The notes under the pieces: model-generated
Seen by the model: the letters and a program-made list of their open reading frames with translations, nothing else
Database searches by the model: none
Told to the model about the DNA's origin: nothing
Part shown: positions 1 to 5,013 of the stretch, piece by piece
How positions within the stretch are numbered: position 1 is the stretch's first letter
Layout: each line of letters opens with the position of its first letter
Program-made: the position numbers and the translations under genes
Assembly (NCBI GenBank): GCA_022360335.1
Contig: JAKSCZ010000218.1
Coordinates: forward strand, 1 to 6,178
Length of the DNA: 6,178 nt
Reading direction: 5' to 3'
Source of the DNA: Pseudomonadota bacterium
Lineage (GTDB): Bacteria; Pseudomonadota; Gammaproteobacteria; Steroidobacterales; Woeseiaceae

Positions 1-865
1 ACTGCAGCGGGTGCGCGGGCTTGCGATAGCGCACGATGCCGCCCGGGCCGCTCAGCTTGACGTGCGCCCCCGCTCCGATCGCCAGGTAGTCGCGGAACAG
101 CCAGTAATCGAGGTTGTGGCGGCAACGGCGGCCGCCGCGCGCCCACGCCGACACCTCGTACTGCTCGAATCCCGCGTCCCGCAGTGCGCGCGCGCCGGCC
201 TCCCGAATCCCGTTCGACGTCTCTTCGTCGGGCAGGTCCCCGGGCGGGCGGGCATGGAATACCGTGTTCGGCTCGAGGGTGAGCTGGTACCACGAGACGT
301 GCGTCGACCCGAGCCCGGCGGCCTCGCCGACGTCGGCCAGGGCTTTGTCGATCGTCTGTCCCGGCAGGCCGTGCATCAGGTCGAGATTGACGTTGTCGAA
401 GCCGGCGGCAAGGGCCGCGTCGACCGAGCGGCGAACGTCGTCCGCAGTATGGACGCGGCCGAGCCGCCCGAGCGATTCGTCGTCGAAACTCTGCGCGCCG
501 ATCGACAGGCGGTTGACGCCGGCATCGCGATAAGCGGCCGGCGCACCGCATTCGACGGTCCCGGGATTGGCCTCCATCGTAATCTCGACGTCGCCGGCGA
601 AACGGAGCCGGCCTGCCGCGCCCTCGATCAGTCTCCCGATCTCGCCGGGCGGGAACAGGCTCGGCGTGCCGCCGCCGAGGAACACCGAGTGGACGACGCG
701 TTCGCCGGCGCGATCGGCCTCGGCGTCGAGATCGAGGAGCAGCGCATCGACGTAACGCGACGTCGGCACGACGTCGCCCGCCGCGTGCGAGTTGAAATCG
801 CAGTACGGGCACTTGCGCACGCACCACGGCAGGTGCACGTAGAGGGACAGCGGCGCCGCGATCAC
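1..865 (-). CDS. hemW: Radical SAM haem chaperone HemW (C-terminus cut by window edge)
   Basis: HemW is a cytoplasmic radical SAM protein related to coproporphyrinogen dehydrogenase HemN, but the family is thought to bind haem and deliver it to respiratory enzymes rather than oxidise coproporphyrinogen. I translated this frame by hand: it stays open for 288 codons from a GTG start and runs off the left edge, so roughly the last quarter of a typical ~375-residue protein is missing. Visible motifs are the iron-sulfur cluster site C15-x3-C19-x2-C22 followed by D23-F24, GGGTPS at 64-69, EANPG at 98-102, then SIGAQSF, a DLMHGLPGQT segment, YQLTLEPNT, a CRHNLDYW segment and AIGAGAH. Phe two residues after the third Cys, where HemN has a fourth Cys, marks HemW rather than HemN. 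The GTG start overlaps the rdgB stop by 4 nt (GTGA), so translation is probably coupled. No strong ribosome-binding site is seen. Confidence 0.95.
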   Translation of the reverse strand, partial: MIAAPLSLYVHLPWCVRKCPYCDFNSHAAGDVVPTSRYVDALLLDLDAEADRAGERVVHSVFLGGGTPSLFPPGEIGRLIEGAAGRLRFAGDVEITMEANPGTVECGAPAAYRDAGVNRLSIGAQSFDDESLGRLGRVHTADDVRRSVDAALAAGFDNVNLDLMHGLPGQTIDKALADVGEAAGLGSTHVSWYQLTLEPNTVFHARPPGDLPDEETSNGIREAGARALRDAGFEQYEVSAWARGGRRCRHNLDYWLFRDYLAIGAGAHVKLSGPGGIVRYRKPAHPLQ

Positions 866-1458
866 CCGAACTTCCGTTCGATCAGGGCCGCAAGCTTGCG
901 AAACGCCTGGCCCCGGTGGCTGCGTGCGTTCTTTTCCTCGGCCGGCAGCTCGGCCGAGCTGCAGCCGCAACCGGGCACGAGGAACAGCGGATCGTAGCCG
1001 AAACCGCCCTCGCCGCGCCGCTCGTGCAGGATCGTGCCGCGCCATTCGCCGGCCGCGACGAGCGCTTCTCCGCCCGGCTCGACATAGGTCGCGACGCAGT
1101 GAAACGCGGCGCCGCGGTCTTCGATGCCGTTCATCTCGGCGAGCAGCTTGTCGTTGTTGGCCTCGTCACCGGCGCCGCCCGCGTAACGCGCCGAGTACAC
1201 GCCCGGCGCGCCGCCCAGCGCGTCGACCGACAAGCCGGAATCGTCGGCGATCGCCGGAAGCCCGGTCGCCTCCGCCGCATGGCGGGCCTTGATCAGCGAG
1301 TTTTCCGCAAAGCTCGCGCCCGTCTCGTCCGCGTCGCTGACGCCGAACTCGGACTGCGCGACGATCTCGATACCGAGCCCTTCGAGCAGCCGGGCGATCT
1401 CGCGGATCTTGCCGGGATTGCCGGTCGCCATGACGATCCTGGCCGGGCGTTCGCTCAC
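862..1458 (-). CDS. rdgB: dITP/XTP pyrophosphatase (RdgB/HAM1 family)
   Basis: RdgB hydrolyses ITP, dITP and XTP to the monophosphate and pyrophosphate, keeping deaminated purines out of DNA and RNA; it is a cytoplasmic, Mg-dependent dimer in characterised relatives. The protein is 198 residues, close to the 197 of E. coli. Family signatures are all present: the nucleotide-binding start ATGNPGK at 11-17, FAENSLIKA at 50-58, ADDSGL at 71-76 (D73 is the expected catalytic acid), GGAPGVYSARYAG at 82-94, GFGYDPLF at 152-159 and SHRGQA at 180-185. The start is GTG at 1458, which overlaps the rph stop as GTGA. The ATG at residue 10 would remove part of the first beta strand and is less likely. The Shine-Dalgarno region is weak, which suits coupling to rph translation. 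A Cys-Gly-Cys at 164-166, in a loop that varies in the family, is a minor oddity. Confidence 0.97.
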   Translation of the reverse strand: MSERPARIVMATGNPGKIREIARLLEGLGIEIVAQSEFGVSDADETGASFAENSLIKARHAAEATGLPAIADDSGLSVDALGGAPGVYSARYAGGAGDEANNDKLLAEMNGIEDRGAAFHCVATYVEPGGEALVAAGEWRGTILHERRGEGGFGYDPLFLVPGCGCSSAELPAEEKNARSHRGQAFRKLAALIERKFG

Positions 1459-2180
1459 GCCGTCGCCGCTTCGATCGCCTCGGTCTGCGCCCCCAGGATC
1501 TCGGTGATGCCGGCCCGCGCAAGACCGATCATGGCCGTGAGCTCGTCATCGGTGAACGCATGGCCTTCGGCGGTGCCCTGCACTTCGACGAAACGGCCCG
1601 CGTCGTTCATGACGACGTTCATGTCGGTCTCGGCTTCGGAATCTTCGGCATAGTCGAGATCCAGCACCGGCGCGCCGCGGTAGATGCCGACCGAGATCGC
1701 GGCGACCTGGCCGTGCAGCGGGTTGTTCTTCAGGGCGCCGGCCTGGTGCAGCCTGTGCATCGCGATCGCCAGGGCGACGAACGCGCCGCTGATCGACGCC
1801 GTTCGGGTGCCGCCGTCTGCCTGGACGACGTCGCAGTCGAGCGTGACGGTGCGCTCGCCGAGGGCATCGAGATCGGTGACGGCCCGCAGCGAGCGTCCGA
1901 TCAGGCGTTGGATCTCGAGCGTGCGTCCGCCCTGCCTGCCGCGAGCCGCTTCGCGGCCGGAGCGGGTGTGCGTCGAGCGCGGCAACATGCCGTACTCGCC
2001 CGTCACCCAGCCGCGGCCCGAATTGCGCATCCACGGAGGGACGCGATCTTCGACGCTGGCCGTGCAAAGGACGCGCGTGTCGCCGAACGCGGCGAGGACG
2101 CTGCCCTCGGCGTGCATCGTGTAATCGGTACTGAACTGCAGGGCGCGCATCTGCCCCGCGTCGCGGCCGCTCGGGCGCAT
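1455..2180 (-). CDS. rph: Ribonuclease PH
   Basis: RNase PH is a phosphate-dependent 3'-to-5' exoribonuclease that trims the 3' ends of tRNA precursors and degrades structured RNA, working as a ring hexamer. The protein is 241 residues (E. coli 238). It shows RPSGR at 2-6, GDTRVLCTAS at 33-42, EYGMLPRSTHTR at 62-73, GRQGGRT at 81-87, QADGGTRTAS at 120-129, and DSEAETDMN at 180-188. R86 and R126 match the phosphate-binding arginines known in the family, and D180 and D186 match the metal-binding acids, so the enzyme should be active, unlike the frameshifted rph of E. coli K-12. The ATG start is supported by a good ribosome-binding site 6 nt upstream. It lies 37 nt downstream of the phosphatase gene and overlaps rdgB by 4 nt, which points to co-transcription. 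Confidence 0.98.
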   Translation of the reverse strand: MRPSGRDAGQMRALQFSTDYTMHAEGSVLAAFGDTRVLCTASVEDRVPPWMRNSGRGWVTGEYGMLPRSTHTRSGREAARGRQGGRTLEIQRLIGRSLRAVTDLDALGERTVTLDCDVVQADGGTRTASISGAFVALAIAMHRLHQAGALKNNPLHGQVAAISVGIYRGAPVLDLDYAEDSEAETDMNVVMNDAGRFVEVQGTAEGHAFTDDELTAMIGLARAGITEILGAQTEAIEAATA

Positions 2181-2186
2181 GTCGTT

Positions 2187-2193
2187 TCTCCTC
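2187..2193 (-). promoter_or_regulatory. Shine-Dalgarno sequence of rph
   Basis: The minus strand reads GAGGAGA here, 6 nt before the rph ATG. This is the clearest correctly spaced ribosome-binding site in the window and it fixes the rph start. It sits in the 37-nt gap after the phosphatase stop codon, which contains no hairpin or T-run that would suggest a terminator. Confidence 0.8.
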
Positions 2194-2217
2194 GGTAATG
2201 ACCGGTCGCTGACTGTA

Positions 2218-2961
2218 TCAGCCGAGCCAGCGTAATGCGGTTCCGGTCGTATTGTCGCTGTAGGGAGAGTTGACGTTCAACGCCTTCATGCTGAGGCTCT
2301 TCAGCTTCTCGACGAGATTCTTGTCGCCGGGAGCGCCGATCTCCGCCATATCCTCGTCGCCGAGGCCGGACCACAGCCCGTCCGAACAGGCGAGCAATAC
2401 GTCGCCCGGCGCGAGCCGCTTCATGCCCGTGATGCTCATGTCGGGCACCGGTGCATCGCCGCCGATGCAGCACTCGACGAAATTGCGCATCGGATGATCC
2501 CGTGCCTCCTCTTCCGAGATCGCGCCCTCCTGGATCAGGACTTCCACGTGGCTGTGATCGCGCGAGCGCGTCAGTACCTGTCCTGCACGAATCTGGTAAA
2601 TGCGGCTGTCGCCGATATGCGCCCAGAAGGCGCCCCCTTCCTGCACGAGACAGACCGCGCAGGTCGCGCGCGGCCGGAAATCGACCGCGATGTCTTCGCC
2701 GAGGGCGACCACTTCGTCGTGCGCCCTCGACAGCGCCATGTAGAGGAAGCCCTGCGGATCGAAGATCGGCTGCGCCGATCGCATGAATGCATCCTGCACG
2801 ACCTTCAGTCCGGTCTCCGCCGCTTTCGCGCCGTCGGAATGACCTCCCATGCCGTCGAACACGAGCATCAGCGCCGCGTCCCCGGACGCGACGACCGCGG
2901 CACGGTCCTGGTTGTCCTGGCGGTCGCCCAGTGCGGAAACCTTGGCGTATTCGATCTGCAT
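2218..2961 (-). CDS. PP2C-family serine/threonine protein phosphatase
   Basis: This is a soluble, metal-dependent phosphatase of the PPM/PP2C family, predicted to remove phosphate from Ser/Thr residues. From the ATG at 2961 it is 247 residues, essentially a bare catalytic domain. Visible motifs are GDRQDNQDR at 12-20, DGMGGHSDG at 36-44 (D36 and G37 expected at the metal centre), GDSRIY at 117-122, DHSHVE at 135-140, HPMRN at 156-160, SDGLW at 193-197 and SDNTT at 235-239 (D194 and D236 expected metal ligands). No signal peptide, membrane segment or extra sensor domain is seen. I chose 2961 because MQIEYAKVSALGDRQDNQD matches how the family begins, but its ribosome-binding site is weak. The frame stays open upstream to a GTG at 3051 (277 residues), and a TTG at 2988 would give 256. 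No partner kinase lies in the window. Its substrate is unknown. It leads the leftward operon, 37 nt before rph. Confidence 0.93.
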   Translation of the reverse strand: MQIEYAKVSALGDRQDNQDRAAVVASGDAALMLVFDGMGGHSDGAKAAETGLKVVQDAFMRSAQPIFDPQGFLYMALSRAHDEVVALGEDIAVDFRPRATCAVCLVQEGGAFWAHIGDSRIYQIRAGQVLTRSRDHSHVEVLIQEGAISEEEARDHPMRNFVECCIGGDAPVPDMSITGMKRLAPGDVLLACSDGLWSGLGDEDMAEIGAPGDKNLVEKLKSLSMKALNVNSPYSDNTTGTALRWLG

Positions 2962-3066
2962 CGACCCGTGTGTGGCTATCGGCTGCAACGACAGCTTAGA
3001 ATGTCCTCCCTCACAAAAGCGTGATGCAGGCGGCAGTTCGGCTGGCCGCACGGGAGTTGGCTGCAG
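2962..3066. promoter_or_regulatory. Divergent spacer between the phosphatase gene and yicC
   Basis: About 105 bases separate the two divergent starts, so promoters for both gene sets should lie here or just inside the genes. On the plus strand TAGAAT (2997-3002) resembles a -10 box, but no matching -35 is found 16-18 bases upstream. On the minus strand GAGGGAGGA (3004-3012) is a strong Shine-Dalgarno-like sequence 15 nt before a TTG and 42 nt before the preferred ATG of the phosphatase. A weak GCGGC/GCCGC inverted repeat (3030-3034 and 3045-3049) lies just before the yicC ribosome-binding site GGGAG (3052-3056, 10 nt before the ATG). The location is well supported as a divergent control region; the individual promoter elements are not. 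Confidence 0.4.
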
Positions 3067-3933
3067 ATGTTACACAGTATGACGGGCTTTGCACGAGAGT
3101 CGGCCGAAACGGCCACCGGGACGCTCACCTGGGAGATTCGTGCAGTCAATCACCGCTACCTCGACGTGCAGTTCAAGTTGCCCGAAGCTCTGCGGCCCGG
3201 CGAACGGGACTTTCGCCGGCAGGCGAGCGCGCGGCTCGGTCGCGGCAAGGTCGAATGCGCCCTCTATTTCCGGCGTGCCTTCGACGAGAGCACCGAGTTA
3301 CGGATCGACGCGGAACTCGTCGAACTGATCGGCCGCCGCATCTGTGACGTGACCGCCGGGCTGCCCAAGGTTGCGGCCGTCAACCCGATCGAGATTCTGC
3401 GCTGGCCGGGCGTCGTGCAACCGGCCGAGTTCGACGTCGAACCGCTGCTCGCCGAAGCCGCCGCGTTGCTCGATGCCGCGCTGACGGCGATCGGCGACAT
3501 GCGCTCGAACGAAGGCGCCCGCATCCGGGAGATGATCGAGTCGCGCTGTGCCGGGGTCGAATCGATCGCGAAGTCGTTGCGCGTTCGCATGCCGGAGGTG
3601 CTCGCCGCTGCGCGCAGCAAGCAACGGGAACGCATTGCGGCGCTCGACGTCGAAGCGGATCCGGCGCGGCTCGAGGTCGAACTCGCGCTCCTCGCCACGA
3701 AGCTCGACGTCGACGAGGAACTCGACCGCCTCGAGAGCCATCTCGTCGAGATTCGCAGTGCGCTCGATGCCGGCGAACCGGTCGGCCGGCGCCTCGATTT
3801 CCTGATGCAGGAACTCAATCGCGAAGCGAATACGCTCGCATCGAAGTCGGCCGACACCGAGACGACGAAAGCGGCCGTCGACCTCAAGGTTCTGATCGAA
3901 CAGATGCGCGAACAGATTCAGAACGTCGAGTAA
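3067..3933 (+). CDS. yicC: YicC family endoribonuclease
   Basis: YicC proteins are cytoplasmic; E. coli YicC has been reported as an endoribonuclease affecting turnover of the small RNA RyhB, and older annotations call the family stress-induced. The protein is 288 residues (E. coli 287). It opens with SMTGFARES at 4-12, then a TWEIRAVNHRYLD segment, SARLGRGKVEC, NPIEILRWPGV, and the conserved C-terminal block with LDVDEELDRLESH, GRRLDFLMQELNRE, NTLASKSAD and the terminal KVLIEQMREQIQNVE. The N-terminal YicC-like domain and the C-terminal DUF1732 domain are both complete. The ATG at 3067 gives the usual M-x-x-SMTG start; the internal ATG at 3079 is the family's fifth residue. A GGGAG site lies 10 nt upstream. 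The stop overlaps the gmk start as TAATG. Identification is secure; the physiological RNA target here is unknown. Confidence 0.97.
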   Translation: MLHSMTGFARESAETATGTLTWEIRAVNHRYLDVQFKLPEALRPGERDFRRQASARLGRGKVECALYFRRAFDESTELRIDAELVELIGRRICDVTAGLPKVAAVNPIEILRWPGVVQPAEFDVEPLLAEAAALLDAALTAIGDMRSNEGARIREMIESRCAGVESIAKSLRVRMPEVLAAARSKQRERIAALDVEADPARLEVELALLATKLDVDEELDRLESHLVEIRSALDAGEPVGRRLDFLMQELNREANTLASKSADTETTKAAVDLKVLIEQMREQIQNVE

Positions 3934-4565
3934 TGACCGAGCTCAGGTCCGGAAAACTGTACGTGTTCGCCGCAGCGTCGGGTGCGGGTAAGACGACCCT
4001 CGTGCATGCGGTGGTCCGCAAACACCCCGAACTGCGATTCTCGATTTCCTACACGACACGCAAGCCGCGCAGGAACGAAGCGGACGGCGTCGACTACCTG
4101 TTCGTGACGGAATCGGAGTTCATGCGCCTGCGCGCCGAGGGCGAACTGCTCGAGTCCGCCGAAGTATTCGGCAACTTCTACGCGACGAGCCGCAGCCAGG
4201 TCGAAAAGCACCTCGCGGACAATCGCGACGTCGTTCTCGAGATCGACTGGCAGGGGGCGCGGCAGGTACGCGAGTCGATGCCCGAGTCCGTGACGATCTT
4301 CATCATGCCGCCGTCCGTCGCCGAACTCGAGCGGCGCCTGCGCGAGCGGCGCACCGATGCGCCCGACGTCATCGAGCGGCGCCTGCGCGACGCCCGGTCG
4401 GACATGTCGCACTGGGACGAATTCGACTACGTCATCGTCAACGACGACCTGAACCGGGCCGTCGCCGACCTCGAAGCCGTGCTGGCCGGCGAAGGCGAAG
4501 CGTTCTCGACCGCCAACGAGGCCCTGCGGGAGGCCGTCCGGCGGATCGTCGGGGACGATCGCTAA
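3933..4565 (+). CDS. gmk: Guanylate kinase
   Basis: Gmk phosphorylates GMP (and dGMP) to GDP with ATP, an essential step toward GTP, dGTP and (p)ppGpp. The protein is 210 residues (E. coli 207). It shows a P-loop ASGAGKTT at 15-22, the GMP-binding stretch SYTTRKPRR at 39-47 with Y55, the AEVFGNFYATS segment at 76-86, EIDWQGA, a lid region rich in Arg (RRLRERR and ERRLRD), and the C-terminal DYVIVNDD block. Two positions differ from the E. coli pattern: Ala replaces Pro before the SGAGK of the P-loop, and Ala84 replaces Gly in the YGTS segment. Neither removes a catalytic residue. The start shares one base with the yicC stop, so translation is probably re-initiated from yicC, and no separate strong ribosome-binding site is seen. 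It ends with tandem stops TAATAA. Confidence 0.98.
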   Translation: MTELRSGKLYVFAAASGAGKTTLVHAVVRKHPELRFSISYTTRKPRRNEADGVDYLFVTESEFMRLRAEGELLESAEVFGNFYATSRSQVEKHLADNRDVVLEIDWQGARQVRESMPESVTIFIMPPSVAELERRLRERRTDAPDVIERRLRDARSDMSHWDEFDYVIVNDDLNRAVADLEAVLAGEGEAFSTANEALREAVRRIVGDDR

Positions 4566-4576
4566 TAACATTTGGT

Positions 4577-4582
4577 TATATT
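4577..4582 (+). promoter_or_regulatory. Possible -10 box for an rpoZ-spoT promoter
   Basis: TATATT stands out in an AT-richer patch just after the gmk stop and matches five of six bases of the sigma-70 -10 consensus. I find no convincing -35 box 16-18 bases upstream, where the sequence is still gmk coding. If used, transcription would begin near 4589 and the rpoZ leader would include the inverted repeats downstream. This is inference from sequence only. Confidence 0.3.
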
Positions 4583-4600
4583 CGGTACCGCCCCGTACCG
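4583..4600 (+). repeat. Short inverted repeat in the gmk-rpoZ spacer
   Basis: CGGTAC (4583-4588) and GTACCG (4595-4600) are perfect reverse complements around a 6-nt CGCCCC spacer. It directly follows the TATATT element, so it could be an operator-like site or a small RNA stem near a transcript start. A six-base repeat in GC-rich DNA can also arise by chance. Confidence 0.35.
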
Positions 4601-4616
4601 GCCGCCGTCATCATGG

Positions 4617-4641
4617 GGTTCGGGTGACGCTCACCCGAACC
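4617..4641 (+). repeat. Perfect 11-bp inverted repeat (hairpin) before rpoZ
   Basis: GGTTCGGGTGA (4617-4627) and TCACCCGAACC (4631-4641) pair perfectly around a 3-nt CGC loop, extendable by one G-U pair outward. The stem ends 30 nt before the rpoZ ATG. It has the shape of a terminator stem, but the bases after it (CTGACACCTT) contain no T-run, and the opposite strand has none either. Likely roles are a partial terminator, an mRNA-stabilising 3' end for gmk or a leader structure of rpoZ. The structure is certain at sequence level; its role is not known. Confidence 0.75.
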
Positions 4642-4671
4642 TGACACCTTGGAATAGACGGGATTGCCGCG

Positions 4672-4953
4672 ATGGCTCGCATTACGGTCGAGGACTGCCT
4701 CGAGAACATCGACAACATCTTTGAAATGGTGCTCGTCGCCGCCAAGCGCGCGCGCCGCATTGCGCACGGCGCCGACCCGATGGTCGAGCTCGAGAACGAC
4801 AAGCCGACCGTGCTCGCGCTGCGCGAGATCGCCGACGGCCTCGTCACCCCGTCGATCCTCGAGGAAATCGAGCAGCCCGCCGCCGAGGAGCTCCTGCAGC
4901 CGGAGGCGCCCGAAGACATCCTGCCCATCCGCGGTATATCGATCGGCGATTGA
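4672..4953 (+). CDS. rpoZ: RNA polymerase omega subunit
   Basis: Omega binds the beta-prime subunit, helps core RNA polymerase assemble, and with beta-prime forms one of the ppGpp-binding sites in proteobacteria. The protein is 93 residues (E. coli 91). It opens with MARITVEDCLEN, continues with MVLVAAKRARRIAHG at 19-33, and has the conserved ENDKPTVLALREIADGL core at 41-57; the tail is acidic and variable, as usual. Residue 16 is Ile where relatives nearly always have Arg in the NRF/NRY motif after the first helix. The ATG at 4672 gives the standard MAR start, with a modest GGGA site 8 nt upstream. It lies 106 nt after gmk and 60 nt before spoT, the common gammaproteobacterial order. Confidence 0.97.
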   Translation: MARITVEDCLENIDNIFEMVLVAAKRARRIAHGADPMVELENDKPTVLALREIADGLVTPSILEEIEQPAAEELLQPEAPEDILPIRGISIGD

Positions 4954-4955
4954 AC

Positions 4956-4970
4956 GCCGCGGCAAGCGGC
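4956..4970 (+). repeat. Small hairpin after the rpoZ stop
   Basis: GCCGC (4956-4960) and GCGGC (4966-4970) can form a 5-bp stem with a GGCAA loop just after the rpoZ stop codon. It is followed by the 8-base palindrome TGACGTCA (4971-4978). There is no following T-run, so it is not a standard terminator. Chance is a real possibility in such GC-rich sequence. Confidence 0.25.
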
Positions 4971-4994
4971 TGACGTCATTCCCCGGACGGCGCG

Positions 4995-5013
4995 GCCCCG
5001 TTAAGATTGGGGC
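4995..5013 (+). promoter_or_regulatory. Hairpin over the spoT ribosome-binding region
   Basis: GCCCC (4995-4999) and GGGGC (5009-5013) can form five G-C pairs, plus a possible G-U pair inside, around a 9-nt loop; the 3' arm touches the spoT ATG. The GGGG in that arm is the only Shine-Dalgarno-like sequence and is unusually close to the ATG (1 nt). The loop also holds TAAGAT (5002-5007), a -10-like hexamer placed so that a transcript would begin at or near the ATG itself. The two readings (a translation-limiting hairpin, or a promoter for a leaderless spoT message) are both inference. Confidence 0.3.

Noticed and set aside
1..865. Oxygen-independent coproporphyrinogen dehydrogenase (HemN)
   Set aside because: The cluster motif lacks the fourth Cys of HemN (Phe is there instead), and the short N-terminus before the motif and the rdgB neighbour fit HemW.
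11..997. A 328-codon open frame on the plus strand, antisense to hemW and rdgB
   Set aside because: The minus strand carries well-conserved HemW and RdgB motifs across this whole region. The plus-strand product has no recognisable motif and spans two genes, so it is a shadow of biased codon use.
1560..2198. A 212-codon open frame on the plus strand, antisense to rph
   Set aside because: RNase PH on the minus strand has all catalytic residues. The antisense product is Arg/Ala-rich and motif-free.
3264..3887. A 207-codon Ser/Arg-rich open frame on the minus strand within yicC
   Set aside because: It is a low-complexity product lying wholly opposite a complete yicC, with no ribosome-binding site of note.
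4617..4650. Intrinsic terminator for gmk
   Set aside because: The stem is strong, but no T-run follows on either strand, so I call it an inverted repeat rather than a terminator.
4971..4978. Perfect 8-base palindrome TGACGTCA in the rpoZ-spoT spacer
   Set aside because: It matches a eukaryotic CRE half-site pair, but no bacterial regulator can be assigned from a single 8-base palindrome. It is noted only as part of the spacer.
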